Below, piece after piece: positions 42,372-53,231 of a stretch of DNA of 64,000 nt (its first letter is position 1; each line of letters starts with the position of its first letter). The notes under the pieces are model-generated. The model was not told where the DNA came from. It ran no database searches and saw nothing but the letters and a program-made list of their open reading frames with translations. Made by a program: the position numbers and the translations under genes. Source of the DNA: Rhodospirillaceae bacterium. GTDB lineage: Bacteria; Pseudomonadota; Alphaproteobacteria; Rhodospirillales; Rhodospirillaceae. The stretch covers positions 124,001 to 188,000 of the forward strand of contig JAQWQC010000006.1 of NCBI GenBank assembly GCA_029245025.1, read 5' to 3'.

Positions 42372-42438
42372 GGTCAACGGTCTCTCGGTCGTGGTTTCAG
42401 GATGCCGCGTAAGCTAGTCTGGGGATCATGGCACGGGT

Positions 42439-43665
42439 ATGGCAGGGCGCAAGCCTATGAATTTTTTAACTGATTTTGGGGTCACAACAGGGCAGTTCGC
42501 CCTAGGCATCATGTTGATTGGTGGCATCGCACTCGGTGTCATCATCGCCGTGCGAAGCGGTAAGCCCGATGGGGCAGCAGCGGAGAACATGACCACCTTA
42601 ATCGAGTCTTTGACCAAGCTGTCCTCAGACCAGGCGGAATTACGAGGACAAATATCTCAGATTGCAGCCAGCCAAGAGACCGGCCGCAAACTGGTCGCGG
42701 AACAGCTTCAAGCACAAGAACGAGAGATCGGCAAAACACTGAATGAGCGGCTCGAGAACGTGACGCAACGGGTCGGTGAGACCATACAAAAAACGACAGA
42801 CAAAACGTCTGAGTCATTGTCTGAATTACAAAAACGCCTGGCGGTTATCGATTCAGCGCAAAAAAACATTACAGACCTGTCGACGGATATTGTGGGTCTG
42901 CAGGACATACTCTCGAACAAACAAGCGCGAGGCGCCTTCGGTCAAGCACAGATGGAAGACATTGTCCGCGACATGTTACCAGCGGAGTATTTTCGGTTTG
43001 AAGCCACGCTTTCAAACAGAAACCGTGTTGACTGTCTCATCACCTTGCCGGGAGAGCAGGGTGACATCGGGGTAGACTCTAAATATCCTCATGAAGGGTT
43101 TGTGCGCTTGATGGAAGCGCAAAATGAGAATGAACGGAAAGCAGCAGGTCAGGCTTTCACGCGAGATGTGATTAGGCACGTTCAGGCCATAGGAGATAAG
43201 TACATCATTCCGGGGGAAACATCCGATTGGGCGCTGATGTTTGTGCCCGCCGAATCAATTTATATGGAACTGCACACTAATTTCCAGAATGTCATTCAAG
43301 AAGGGTATCGCCGCAAAATTATTATCGCTTCACCATCTTCTTTCTGGGCGATTCTTCATTCCGTACGGGCTCTTATTCGCGATACCAAAATGCGTGAACA
43401 TGCCGGCATCATTCAGAAAGAAGTCGGACTCCTGATGGAAGACGTCACTCGCCTTGACAAGCGTGTTGGGTCCCTCTCCAAACATTTCGAGCAGACCAGC
43501 AAGGACATTGATCTAATACAAAAATCAACAACCGGAATTATGCGTCACGGGTTGAGAATCAAGCAAGTTGATCTCGAAGGCCATGCTGATGATGGTCCCG
43601 CTAATTTAGCAGATGAGAGCGGTGCATCGGTTACCAGCCTGGAGAGTCCCCGAACCCTTTTGTGA
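42439..43665 (+). CDS. rmuC: DNA recombination protein RmuC
   Basis: RGAFGQAQMEDIVRDMLP, VDSKYPHEGFVRLMEAQNE, LMFVPAESIYMELHTNF. Confidence 0.93.
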   Translation: MAGRKPMNFLTDFGVTTGQFALGIMLIGGIALGVIIAVRSGKPDGAAAENMTTLIESLTKLSSDQAELRGQISQIAASQETGRKLVAEQLQAQEREIGKTLNERLENVTQRVGETIQKTTDKTSESLSELQKRLAVIDSAQKNITDLSTDIVGLQDILSNKQARGAFGQAQMEDIVRDMLPAEYFRFEATLSNRNRVDCLITLPGEQGDIGVDSKYPHEGFVRLMEAQNENERKAAGQAFTRDVIRHVQAIGDKYIIPGETSDWALMFVPAESIYMELHTNFQNVIQEGYRRKIIIASPSSFWAILHSVRALIRDTKMREHAGIIQKEVGLLMEDVTRLDKRVGSLSKHFEQTSKDIDLIQKSTTGIMRHGLRIKQVDLEGHADDGPANLADESGASVTSLESPRTLL

Positions 43666-43794
43666 TACAATATTGACTGTTGTCTGTTTAACTTGACATA
43701 CCTATTGCAAACCCCGTAGCGGGTGCAATCTGGAAAAAGTAAACACGCCCAATTACTTAGGGGCGCACGCGTTAGTAGTTATAGGAGGATTTAT

Positions 43795-44757
43795 ATGTCT
43801 GAGGCCTTTTCAATTATCTTCGTATTGCTGGGCATCGCCATCGTTTTCAAAGCAGTGGTTGTTGTGCCTCAGGGCTGGAACTACACGATTGAACGGTTTG
43901 GCAAATTCACCCGAACGTTTTCTCCAGGGCTACAGTTAATCACGCCGTTCATCGAAACTGTCGGCAGCAAGATGAATATGATGGAACAAGTCTTAGACGT
44001 TCCATCTCAAGAAATTATCACCAAAGACAACGCCATGGTTACCGTCGATGGCGTTGTATTTTTTCAGGTTCTTAATGCGGGCAAAGCGGCCTACGAAGTG
44101 CGTGGTCTGCAGGTCGCAATACTCAACCTCACTATGACCAATATACGCACAGTGATGGGTGGAATGGATTTGGATGAACTCCTGTCACAACGGGACGCCA
44201 TCAACGCCCGTTTATTGACTGTCGTTGACGAGGCAACTAACCCCTGGGGCATTAAGGTCACTCGTATTGAGATTAAAGATATCTCGCCGCCGCGCGACCT
44301 GGTTGAGGCAATGGCACGGCAGATGAAAGCGGAACGCCTTAAGCGAGCTGAGATTTTAGAAGCAGAAGGGGATCGCCAGTCCGCGATCCTGCGCTCAGAA
44401 GGCGACAAGCAATCTCAAATTCTTCAAGCTGAAGGTGAGAAAGAGGCTGCCTTCCGGGAGGCAGAAGCACGAGAACGCCTTGCCGAGGCTGAAGCAAAGG
44501 CAACAAGCATGGTGTCTGAAGCAATCGCCAAAGGCGACGTGCAAGCCATCAACTACTTTGTTGCACAAAAATACATAGAAGCGATCAGTGGGTTTGCCTC
44601 TTCGTCAAATGAGAAACTGGTGCTGATGCCACTGGAGGCCTCAGGAGTCATTGGTGCCATCGGCGGCATCGCTGAACTTGCTAAATCTGCCTTGGAAGAG
44701 TCTAAGGCCGAAACGGTGGACGCTCGCTCCAACCGTATTCCTGACAGCGGAGCCTAA
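43795..44757 (+). CDS. qmcA: SPFH/band 7 protein (QmcA/paraslipin-like); start trimmed, strong AGGAGG RBS
   Basis: [36 protein letters not shown]; heptad [46 protein letters not shown]. Confidence 0.93.
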   Translation: MSEAFSIIFVLLGIAIVFKAVVVVPQGWNYTIERFGKFTRTFSPGLQLITPFIETVGSKMNMMEQVLDVPSQEIITKDNAMVTVDGVVFFQVLNAGKAAYEVRGLQVAILNLTMTNIRTVMGGMDLDELLSQRDAINARLLTVVDEATNPWGIKVTRIEIKDISPPRDLVEAMARQMKAERLKRAEILEAEGDRQSAILRSEGDKQSQILQAEGEKEAAFREAEARERLAEAEAKATSMVSEAIAKGDVQAINYFVAQKYIEAISGFASSSNEKLVLMPLEASGVIGAIGGIAELAKSALEESKAETVDARSNRIPDSGA

Positions 44758-44762
44758 AAGCG

Positions 44763-45209
44763 ATGGAGGGTTTTCTAGTAAATTTCGACCATTGGAACTG
44801 GTGGATACTGGCGTTGCTGATGTTTGTGATCGAATTGATAATGCCCGGTGTCATATTCTTGTGGCTAGCTATCTCAGCAACATTGACCGGCGCGCTGGTA
44901 TGGATCATGCCGGAACTTGGATGGCCGGTGAGCTTCGTTATTTTTGCCGTCTTAAGCGTCATCTCTATCGTTGTCGGCCGTAAGGTTTGGCGCCCCGGTC
45001 ACGTTGAATCGGAAGACCCCACACTCAACCTCCGCGCTGAACAATATGTAGGGCAGGTGTTTACCCTGGACACGGCTATAGAGAATGGGCGTGGACGCTT
45101 GAATGTCGGTGACAGTTCGTGGCTGGCCTCAGGCCCAGACTTACCGGCCGGTACAAAGGTTAAAGTAAGCGGCGCTGATGGCTCAATCTTACAAGTTGAG
45201 CAGGCGTAG
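44763..45209 (+). CDS. nfeD: NfeD family protein (short form)
   Basis: Follows the SPFH gene; TM segments plus C-terminal OB-like domain VGQVFTLDTAIENGRGRLNVGDSSWLASGPDLPAGTKVKV. Confidence 0.88.
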   Translation: MEGFLVNFDHWNWWILALLMFVIELIMPGVIFLWLAISATLTGALVWIMPELGWPVSFVIFAVLSVISIVVGRKVWRPGHVESEDPTLNLRAEQYVGQVFTLDTAIENGRGRLNVGDSSWLASGPDLPAGTKVKVSGADGSILQVEQA

Positions 45210-45896
45210 CTACTTCGCCGATCTCGAATTGAAGTGACCGGTGTTTACCGCTTCAGAATCAGGGGGCACCTCTACCCGAACGGTACGCGTTTCACCCGAC
45301 GCACCTGGAAAGTGATCAAAGATTGCCTGAACGATATACGGCATCACCGGATCAATCTGGCCATTGGTCCCAGTGCTCACGGCAGACCCTTCGAATACCC
45401 GGGTTGGATTTTCCGTGTTGTAGGTCGTGCCATCGTAAATAACGAGATCCACATGACGCACATATATCTGTTTTGTTGATGTGCGGTTTTCATACGGACT
45501 GCCAAAGCCATAGCCAAGGGGGCCATCGCGATACCCAAAGCCATAGCCAAATCCGGCACCGACACCCGTACTGCGAGATTTAACGTCAGGGCTAGGGCCC
45601 TCGACAGACCACTTCAGCGTAACCATTAGGTCAGGGGTAACGCTTTCCCCATTGAATGGCGTTAGTCCAAGCGCTGACAAACGTTGGCTGACGAGAGCTG
45701 CGTAGACCTCAAATGCAAGACTTTCTTCCTGCTCTTCATCCGATGATACAACAATAAACGATTCTCCGGATGGCGTGAGCGGCAAGCTGTGATGGCGCGT
45801 GATATCCGAGACGACATATTTTGGGCTCACGCATGCTGATAAACCAAATATTAAAATAATGAGCGCGAAGATGCGTGTGGCTATCGTGGTTCCCAT
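45210..45896 (-). CDS. DUF4136-like lipoprotein
   Basis: Lipobox IFGLSAC; FEVYAALVSQRLSALGLTPF, GVGAGFGYGFGYRDGPLGYGFGSPY. Confidence 0.7.
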   Translation of the reverse strand: MGTTIATRIFALIILIFGLSACVSPKYVVSDITRHHSLPLTPSGESFIVVSSDEEQEESLAFEVYAALVSQRLSALGLTPFNGESVTPDLMVTLKWSVEGPSPDVKSRSTGVGAGFGYGFGYRDGPLGYGFGSPYENRTSTKQIYVRHVDLVIYDGTTYNTENPTRVFEGSAVSTGTNGQIDPVMPYIVQAIFDHFPGASGETRTVRVEVPPDSEAVNTGHFNSRSAK

Positions 45897-46048
45897 GGCG
45901 TCAATGCTCCAGTTTAGTTTCGCGCTACGGCTATGTTTGGCGAACAGTGTACACAGTAGGACTAAATTTCCAACTCACAGTCACGTCAATTTTTCAATGA
46001 GCTTTTGCTAAGGTAAAAATATGGCGGGGCCATGGCGGCGGCTGATGT

Positions 46049-46642
46049 TTAAACAGGGCGCCTGGCTTTCATGGCCGCAGATAAAGTGCCATCGTCCAGG
46101 TAGTCGAGTTCACCGCCGACCGGCACCCCATGCGCGAGACCAGACAAAGCTACGTGCGTACCATCGAGCCGGTCCGCCAAATAGTGCACCGTGCTTTGTC
46201 CATCTACCGTTGCACTGAGAGCAAAAACGATCTCTTTGACCTCGTCGGCGCCGGCACGGGCCACAAGTCCACTTATATTAAGGTCATCAGGGCCCACTCC
46301 ATCAAGCGGAGACAACAAGCCACCCGTCACATGATACAAACCACGAAAGGACACGCTGCGCTCCAGCGCCCAAAGGTCAGCGACATCTTCAACCACACAA
46401 ATAACGGAACGATCCCGTTTTGGATCAAGGCACAAAGCGCAAGGGTCCTGGCCATCAAAGTTACCACACGTGCTGCAAATTTTTACGCTCTCGACCGCGC
46501 GCTCCATGGATTGAATAAGCGGCACCATCAGTGATTCTTTTTTCTTGATAAGGTCGAGCACGGCCCTGCGAGCCGAGCGCGGACCCAAGCCCGGCAGCTT
46601 AGCGAGTTGCCTGATGAGTGCCTCAATGTCGGGACCAGCCAC
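46049..46642 (-). CDS. recR: recombination protein RecR
   Basis: [40 protein letters not shown], Toprim [14 protein letters not shown]. Confidence 0.97.
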   Translation of the reverse strand: MAGPDIEALIRQLAKLPGLGPRSARRAVLDLIKKKESLMVPLIQSMERAVESVKICSTCGNFDGQDPCALCLDPKRDRSVICVVEDVADLWALERSVSFRGLYHVTGGLLSPLDGVGPDDLNISGLVARAGADEVKEIVFALSATVDGQSTVHYLADRLDGTHVALSGLAHGVPVGGELDYLDDGTLSAAMKARRPV

Positions 46643-46657
46643 CGTAAATAAATACCG

Positions 46658-46981
46658 CTAGAACGGCAGCTTCATGCCGGGTGGAATATTTAAACCACCG
46701 GTGACCCTGCTCATTTCTTCCTGCGTCTTTGTTTCCAGGCGTGCGCGAGCATCATTGGTTGCAGCAACGATCAAATCTTCAAGAACTTCCGCTTCATCGG
46801 GCTTAAGTAATGTGGAGTCTATTTTAATGCTACGCATGTCTGATTTTCCTGAAAGCGTCACGGATACCATCCCAGCACCCGATGATCCGTCCACTTCAAT
46901 TTCGGCAAGGCGTTCTTGCATCTCGCCCATCTTTTGCTGCATCTCTTGCGCCTGTTTCATCAGGGCACCGATGTTCTTCAT
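46658..46981 (-). CDS. YbaB/EbfC family nucleoid-associated protein
   Basis: [39 protein letters not shown]. Confidence 0.95.
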   Translation of the reverse strand: MKNIGALMKQAQEMQQKMGEMQERLAEIEVDGSSGAGMVSVTLSGKSDMRSIKIDSTLLKPDEAEVLEDLIVAATNDARARLETKTQEEMSRVTGGLNIPPGMKLPF

Positions 46982-47018
46982 AACTTATGGTCCATTCTTA
47001 ATACTTGGCATTGGTTCA

Positions 47019-48740
47019 TTATTCCTGGTCTTTAATCGCGCGGACCCGCTCGATGGTTGAACCGGGAAACGACTCCAAAATCGATTTAACAAAAGGATCG
47101 GCTGATGCTTTCGCAATCTCTTGTTCATGCAATGTCGCCTCACCGGGTTCATTGGAAATACTGACAACCCAGCGCTCACCGGTCTCTTCTTTAAGAAAAG
47201 CTCCAAGTTTGCCCGCAACTTCTTGAGGTGTGCCTTCCTTTGGGCGGATTTCAATCCGACCGGTTTCGAATCGGACCAAGTGCACGGTGTGGGTCAGCTG
47301 ACCCGCGAGAGTCGCCTGCCGCTGCGCCTCACAAAGCGCTACGACATCAGTTAAGGACTCCAGAGCAGGAGTTTGTGTCTGTGGCGCTTTCGCCGTAACA
47401 ACCGGCAGAGTCTCTGGGGGGGGGTCGGGTAGGGTCGCTGAAACAGCTGCAGCAGACCCGGACGGCGTGACGGATGCGGTGGCGTGGACGGCTGGCACCT
47501 TGTTCGGTGAAGACGATGCGGGGCACGGAGACGTAGTCGCGGCTCCCCCTTGCGATTCTATTGCTTTTACAGCCTCTTCCGGTGTTGGGAGATCAGCAGA
47601 GTAGGCTAAACGGACCAGGGTCATTTCCACAGCTTGCAGCGGCATTGGGGCGGTGCGCGCCTCGCCCAAACCTTTGAGCAATATCTGCCAAGTCCGCGTC
47701 AATACGGGCATAGACAGAGTAGCCGCCATATCCTTGCCACGGGTGCGTTCCGCTTCAGCGACCAACGCATCATCCGCTCCGTCGGGTGCAACTTTAAGGC
47801 GCGTCAGCCAATGGGCAAGTTCGAGCAAATCTTGCAGCACGACCAGAGGGTCAGCACCCGATGCGTACTGGTTGGCGAGAAGATCAAGGCCACTCTTTAC
47901 GTTACCCCGCATGACTGCATCGAGCAGATCAAACACCTGTACTCGGTCGGCCAAGCCGAGCATGTCGCGCACTTGCGCTTCATCTACACTTGGTGCGTCG
48001 TCGCCCGCAGATGATTGCGAAATCGCTTGGTCGAGAATAGACAAGCCGTCACGAGCTGACCCGTCTGCTGCACGTGAGATGAGGACTAAGGCGTCATCGG
48101 CGATAGTTGCGCCTTCTTTGTCGGCAACCTCTTTGAATAGTCCGCTCAAATGCTCCGCACTGATCCGCCGCAAATCAAATCTCTGACAACGGGACAAGAC
48201 CGTCACTGGAACTTTTCGAATTTCCGTTGTAGCGAAAATAAACTTCACATGTTCTGGGGGCTCTTCAAGCGTCTTCAACAAAGCATTAAACGCCTGGTTC
48301 GACAGCATGTGTATTTCATCGATGATGTAGATTTTGGTGCGCGCGGACGTTGGCCGATACCTCACCCCATCAAGTAACTCTCTTATGTCATCGACACCAG
48401 TGCGGCTTGCCGCATCCATCTCCAAGACATCTACATGGCGGTCTTCCGCTATCGAGCGACAATGCTCGCAAACACCACAGGGTGAAGCTGTGGGACCACC
48501 CGTGCCATCTTCACCGATACAGTTGAGTGCACGTGCGATCAACCGTGCAGTTGTCGTTTTACCTGTGCCCCGCACCCCTGTGAGCATATACGCCTGGGCA
48601 AGGCGTCCAGAGGCGATGGCATTCGTCAGGGTGCGAACGACGGTTTCTTGTCCAACAAGTTCATCGAAAGTGGCTGGGCGGTATTTCCGCGCCAGCACCT
48701 GATAAGCCGCCTTTAGTGACGGGGCAGACTCGTCGTTCAT
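47019..48740 (-). CDS. dnaX: DNA polymerase III subunit gamma/tau
   Basis: YRPATFDELVGQETVVRTLTNAIASGRLAQAYMLTGVRGTGKTTTARLIARALNC. Confidence 0.97.
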   Translation of the reverse strand: MNDESAPSLKAAYQVLARKYRPATFDELVGQETVVRTLTNAIASGRLAQAYMLTGVRGTGKTTTARLIARALNCIGEDGTGGPTASPCGVCEHCRSIAEDRHVDVLEMDAASRTGVDDIRELLDGVRYRPTSARTKIYIIDEIHMLSNQAFNALLKTLEEPPEHVKFIFATTEIRKVPVTVLSRCQRFDLRRISAEHLSGLFKEVADKEGATIADDALVLISRAADGSARDGLSILDQAISQSSAGDDAPSVDEAQVRDMLGLADRVQVFDLLDAVMRGNVKSGLDLLANQYASGADPLVVLQDLLELAHWLTRLKVAPDGADDALVAEAERTRGKDMAATLSMPVLTRTWQILLKGLGEARTAPMPLQAVEMTLVRLAYSADLPTPEEAVKAIESQGGAATTSPCPASSSPNKVPAVHATASVTPSGSAAAVSATLPDPPPETLPVVTAKAPQTQTPALESLTDVVALCEAQRQATLAGQLTHTVHLVRFETGRIEIRPKEGTPQEVAGKLGAFLKEETGERWVVSISNEPGEATLHEQEIAKASADPFVKSILESFPGSTIERVRAIKDQE

Positions 48741-48780
48741 TGCGCGTTCATCCGTAAGATCAATCCTGGCGGGATTAAAA

Positions 48781-48878
48781 GGTGAGGTCCTGACGGCGAC
48801 CCAGGCGGAAACTCGTTACGGCTGCTTCCTTCCGGACCTGACCGGGTTAGCGAGGCGCCCGTCCACCGCCAGTCCCTC
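48781..48878 (-). ncRNA. ffs: 4.5S/SRP RNA (small bacterial type)
   Basis: Minus strand ...CCCGGTCAGGTCCGGAAGGAAGCAGCCGTAACGAG..., the conserved SRP RNA apical loop; upstream of dnaX. Confidence 0.94.
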
Positions 48879-49002
48879 TAGGTTACTATATCAAACGTCC
48901 AGCAGCCCGACGCAAGAGGTTCTGGGGTCGAGACTTGCCAAAGCGGCTCTAACACTTCAAATAACTGCTTTAATCCTGTTTACGAGAAGTTATCCACAGG
49001 CC

Positions 49003-50589
49003 ATGAGCGATCAGAATAAGCAGAACGGCAATGCGAAACCGGTGGTTCTTTGTATCCTCGACGGCTGGGGCCATAGAGAGGAGCGTGAGAACAACGCCAT
49101 CGCTTTGGCGGCTACTCCAACGTGGGATCGTTGGATGGCGGAGACTGGCCGCCCCCATGCTCTTGTAGAAACCAGCGGCCTTGATGTCGGTTTACCCGAT
49201 GGCCAGATGGGCAACTCTGAAGTCGGTCATATGAATATCGGCGCGGGCAGAGTCGCACTCCAAGATCTTCCGCAAATTGATGCCGCCATTGCAGACGAAA
49301 CCTTCACAACACGACCCGCACTATCGAATTTTATAGCAGCCTTAAAATCAAGCGGCGGCACGTGCCATTTGATGGGTCTGGTGTCTCCAGGAGGGGTTCA
49401 CTCGCACCAAGATCATATGGTCGCCTTGGCCCAAGCCGCATCTGCGAGCGGCATTCCCGTCCGTATTCATGCGTTCTTGGATGGGCGCGATACGCCGCCA
49501 AAGTCAGCTGCGGATTACATGACCCAGTTCGTAGCAGATATTGAAAATTTAAAAGACGTATCTGTCGCGACCGTGTCAGGCCGGTACTACGCCATGGATC
49601 GGGATAATCGGTGGGATCGAGTCTCTCAGGCATACTCCATATTGGTGGACGGATCTGACGCGTCAGCGACCGACGCCTTAACCGCGATCAAAGACTCATA
49701 CGCAAACAACATCACAGACGAATTTGTCGAGCCCATAGCCATCTCTGGTTATGCCGGGATGGCGGACGGTGATGGCGTGATGATGGCGAATTTCCGTGCG
49801 GACCGGGCGCGCGAGATATTGTTCGCATTGGTCGAACCAGATTTCGAGGGGTTTGAACGCGACCGGGTGCCACAGTTTGCCGCAGCCTTGGGCATGACGG
49901 AGTACTCAACGGTCCTAGCAGCCCGAATGGCTGTGATGTTTCCAACCAAAGCGCCGCAGAACGGTCTAGGCCAGGTGGTCGCTGACGCAGGTTTAACTCA
50001 ACTCCGCATTGCGGAAACGGAAAAGTATGCGCACGTCACCTTCTTTTTAAATGGCGGCCTCGAGACCGAGTTCCCGGGCGAGCAGCGGATACTGGTGCCA
50101 AGTCCGAAAGTTACCACCTACGACCTACAACCCGCCATGTCAGCAACGAAAGTCACGGACAAACTGGTCGAAGCTATTGATTCCGGCGAATTCGATCTGA
50201 TTGTCGTGAATTACGCCAATGGTGACATGGTTGGGCACACCGGTGTTCTATCTGCCGCGATTAGTGCGGCAGAAACTATCGACGCGTGCCTGGCGCGATT
50301 AGAGAAGGCCGTGGAGAACGCGAGGGGCGCCATGCTGGTCACGGCTGACCATGGCAACTGTGAAATGATGGTCGACCCGCATACCAACGCGCCACACACC
50401 GCACATACCATCGGCACTGTGCCAGTGGTTCTGGTCAGCACGACACCACAATCTGGCCTTCATGACGGACGGCTGGCTGACCTCGCGCCTACAGTTCTTG
50501 ACCTAATGAACCTGCGCCAACCAGCGGCTATGACAGGACGCTCTCTCCTCCATCAGGATAACGATGCGCGGCGCCGTGCCGCCGAGTAA
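49003..50589 (+). CDS. gpmI: 2,3-bisphosphoglycerate-independent phosphoglycerate mutase
   Basis: VVLCILDGWGHREERENNAIALA, GQMGNSEVGHMNIGAGR, HAFLDGRDTPPKS. Confidence 0.97.
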   Translation: MSDQNKQNGNAKPVVLCILDGWGHREERENNAIALAATPTWDRWMAETGRPHALVETSGLDVGLPDGQMGNSEVGHMNIGAGRVALQDLPQIDAAIADETFTTRPALSNFIAALKSSGGTCHLMGLVSPGGVHSHQDHMVALAQAASASGIPVRIHAFLDGRDTPPKSAADYMTQFVADIENLKDVSVATVSGRYYAMDRDNRWDRVSQAYSILVDGSDASATDALTAIKDSYANNITDEFVEPIAISGYAGMADGDGVMMANFRADRAREILFALVEPDFEGFERDRVPQFAAALGMTEYSTVLAARMAVMFPTKAPQNGLGQVVADAGLTQLRIAETEKYAHVTFFLNGGLETEFPGEQRILVPSPKVTTYDLQPAMSATKVTDKLVEAIDSGEFDLIVVNYANGDMVGHTGVLSAAISAAETIDACLARLEKAVENARGAMLVTADHGNCEMMVDPHTNAPHTAHTIGTVPVVLVSTTPQSGLHDGRLADLAPTVLDLMNLRQPAAMTGRSLLHQDNDARRRAAE

Positions 50590-51859
50590 ATCAACCCAAC
50601 TTGCGTCACTTATTATTACTGGGGCGGCGTGGGCCTCAGTCTTCGTCCAACCAATTGTTGCTGCGGCTCAGGACGACCCGAGCGCGCCCCGAACCGCCGA
50701 CCTTCAAGCGATAGAGCAAGATCTCCAACGGGAACAGACAGTAAAAGATGACGCGACACGAATGGCAGAGCGGGCCGCTGCGGACACTGCCAAGGTCCAA
50801 AACGATATGGTCGAAGCCGCCCGCCGTATTCAAGACCGGGAACGCGCGCTAACAGATCTAGAAGCGCAATTGAGTCATCTAGAAGACCAACGTGCTGAAA
50901 TGGCCTCTGCGTTGGTCAACAAAGACGCCCAAATGCGCGAAGCGCTTCTTGCCCTTGAACGGCTCGCCTTGCGGCCGACGGATGCCTTACTCCTGCAACC
51001 GTTGCGACCCGCAGATGCCATTCGATCAGGCTTGGTCTTGTCGGCAGCCATTCCCGCTCTGACCGAAAACGCCGCCCGTTTACAGATTGAGCTTGAGGCG
51101 CTGTATACGACCCGCACCAAAATTGTTGGCCGGCGATCAACGTTCGCGTTGGAGACCCTAAGCCTTATTGAGGATCAGGCCCGTTTAGAAAAACTCCATG
51201 CAGAGAAAGCCTCCATGCAAAAGGGCTTTGAACGCCAGGCAACAGATTCAGAAGAACGAATCGCCGCCCTTGCCCGGGAGGCCAATGACCTACGTGAGCT
51301 CCTGGACAGTGTGATCGCTGAACGCAAACGCCGGGGTGAAGAAGAAGCGAAAAGAGTGGCACGAGCAGCTCCCATTCTTACACAGCCAGACGAAGCCACA
51401 CCCACCCCAGACATTGTGGCGGCTCGCCGACCAACACCGCCCGCACCCGCGCGGTCCTTCTCAAAAGCACGCGGAACATTGCCGTTTCCGGCAGAGGGGC
51501 GGTTATCACAGCGATATGGTGAAGGCACAGAAAGCGAAGTGCTCGCTAAAGGTATTGTCATTACAACCCGAACAGCCGCTCACGTGGTCTCTCCTTTTGA
51601 CGGAGTCGTTGCGTTCGCGGGTCCATTTCGCGGCTATGGCCAACTCTTGATCCTGGAACACAGCGAGGGATACCATACGCTTCTGGCTGGGATGAGCCGA
51701 CTGGATGGCGCCGTTGGACAGCGCGTTTTGGCTGGAGAACCGGTGGGTGTAATGTCACCGGACGGCGACCCCTCACTTTATGTTGAATTGCGGCGGGACG
51801 GCCAACCCATTAATCCGTTGCCTTGGCTGGCAACTCGAACCAATGAGAAGAGTGGATGA
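50564..51859 (+). CDS. envC: EnvC-like murein hydrolase activator (coiled coil + M23/LytM)
   Basis: Signal peptide, long coiled coil, C-term PFDGVVAFAGPFRGYGQLLILEHSEGYHTLLAGMSRLD; follows gpmI. Confidence 0.92.
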   Translation: MRGAVPPSKSTQLASLIITGAAWASVFVQPIVAAAQDDPSAPRTADLQAIEQDLQREQTVKDDATRMAERAAADTAKVQNDMVEAARRIQDRERALTDLEAQLSHLEDQRAEMASALVNKDAQMREALLALERLALRPTDALLLQPLRPADAIRSGLVLSAAIPALTENAARLQIELEALYTTRTKIVGRRSTFALETLSLIEDQARLEKLHAEKASMQKGFERQATDSEERIAALAREANDLRELLDSVIAERKRRGEEEAKRVARAAPILTQPDEATPTPDIVAARRPTPPAPARSFSKARGTLPFPAEGRLSQRYGEGTESEVLAKGIVITTRTAAHVVSPFDGVVAFAGPFRGYGQLLILEHSEGYHTLLAGMSRLDGAVGQRVLAGEPVGVMSPDGDPSLYVELRRDGQPINPLPWLATRTNEKSG

Positions 51860-53139
51860 CCCGTATTTATTTAGCTTCCTTTTGCGCTGTTGTGTTTGGT
51901 GCCTCGATGGCATTGACGGCAAATGCCGATGACAAATTCTCAGATGACACCTACCGACAGCTTGAGCTGTTTGGAAACGTCTTTGAGCGCGTTCGCAAGG
52001 ATTACGTTGAAAACATATCGGATCAAGATCTGATCGAAGCGGCAATCAACGGTATGCTGACATCGCTGGATCCGCACTCGAGCTTCCTGTCGGCAAAAAG
52101 CTTTGAAGACATGCAGGAGCAAACCAAGGGTGAATTTGGGGGCCTTGGCATTGAAGTCACCATGGAGAACGGCTTTGTAAAAGTGGTTACTCCCATTGAT
52201 GACACCCCGGCTTATCGCGCTGGCATGCAACCAAATGACTACATCACCACTATCGATGGCGATAGTGTTCTCGGCTTGACCCTTAACGACGCTGTCGAAT
52301 TGATGCGTGGCTTAGTTGATACGGACATCACAATCGGTGTCAGGCGGGAAGGTGCTGAGCCCTTTGATGTGACTCTCACACGCGCGGTGATCAAAATCCG
52401 GTCCGTGCGATATCGGGCGGAAGGCGATGTCGGATATATCCGCATCACCTCCTTCAATGAACAAACGCAACGCGGCCTGGAAGAAGGCATCGCCAGCATC
52501 AAAGAAGAGCTGGGCGGAACATTAAAAGGATACGTCCTAGATTTACGCAACAACCCTGGCGGCTTACTTGACCAAGCGGAGTCTGTGTCAGATTCCTTTT
52601 TAGAACGTGGTGAGATTGTCTCCACCCGCACGCGCTATAGTGAAGAGACGAAGCGCACAACGGCCAAGAAAGGTGACTTGGCCGATGGTATGCCTCTGGT
52701 GGTGTTGATCAATGATGGCTCGGCTTCAGCCTCAGAGATTGTCGCTGGGGCTCTGCAGGATCATGGCCGGGCTATTATTCTCGGCACCAAATCCTTCGGT
52801 AAAGGGTCTGTGCAGACCATTATTCCGATGCAAGACAACAGCGCGATGCGCTTGACCACAGCCCGATACTACACCCCCTCTGGGCGGTCTATTCAGGGCA
52901 CGGGGATTGAGCCAGATATCCTAGTCGCACCTGCAACAATTGAGCGACTGGCACAACGAGGCCAGCGCAGCGAAGCAAATTTGAGGGGATCCCTCGAGAA
53001 CGACACCGTGGATGACGGTATCGAGGACGAAGAGGCGACGAACGAGCGAACCACCCAAGATGTAGATGATTATCAACTCGCCCGCGCTATCGACCTCATT
53101 CAGGGCCTGGCCTTGTATCGCCAGACTTTGACGAACTAA
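51856..53139 (+). CDS. ctpA: C-terminal processing peptidase, S41 family
   Basis: GEFGGLGIEVTMENGFVKVVTPIDDTPAYRAGMQPNDYI (PDZ), LINDGSASASEIVAGALQDHGRAIILGTKSFGKGSVQT. Confidence 0.96.
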   Translation: MTRIYLASFCAVVFGASMALTANADDKFSDDTYRQLELFGNVFERVRKDYVENISDQDLIEAAINGMLTSLDPHSSFLSAKSFEDMQEQTKGEFGGLGIEVTMENGFVKVVTPIDDTPAYRAGMQPNDYITTIDGDSVLGLTLNDAVELMRGLVDTDITIGVRREGAEPFDVTLTRAVIKIRSVRYRAEGDVGYIRITSFNEQTQRGLEEGIASIKEELGGTLKGYVLDLRNNPGGLLDQAESVSDSFLERGEIVSTRTRYSEETKRTTAKKGDLADGMPLVVLINDGSASASEIVAGALQDHGRAIILGTKSFGKGSVQTIIPMQDNSAMRLTTARYYTPSGRSIQGTGIEPDILVAPATIERLAQRGQRSEANLRGSLENDTVDDGIEDEEATNERTTQDVDDYQLARAIDLIQGLALYRQTLTN

Positions 53140-53231
53140 GGCCCAAAATGGCGCTTATACTCGGTTAAGGCCCTGTTAACGGCGGTAGTACTTGCGTGAG
53201 GGAATGCGAGCTACCCAATACGGTGGTGGAG

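Noticed and set aside
43666-43794. TTGACA (about 43695) as a sigma-70 promoter for qmcA
   Set aside because: No convincing -10 hexamer at proper spacing; too weak to list
47019-48740. Programmed frameshift in dnaX
   Set aside because: No A-rich slippery heptamer such as AAAAAAG seen in the coding strand; the ORF is a full gamma/tau-length protein
48990-48998. Perfect DnaA-box consensus TTATCCACA just upstream of gpmI
   Set aside because: A single 9-mer is expected about 0.5 times by chance on both strands of 64 kb; no cluster of boxes, no AT-rich unwinding region and no dnaA/dnaN nearby
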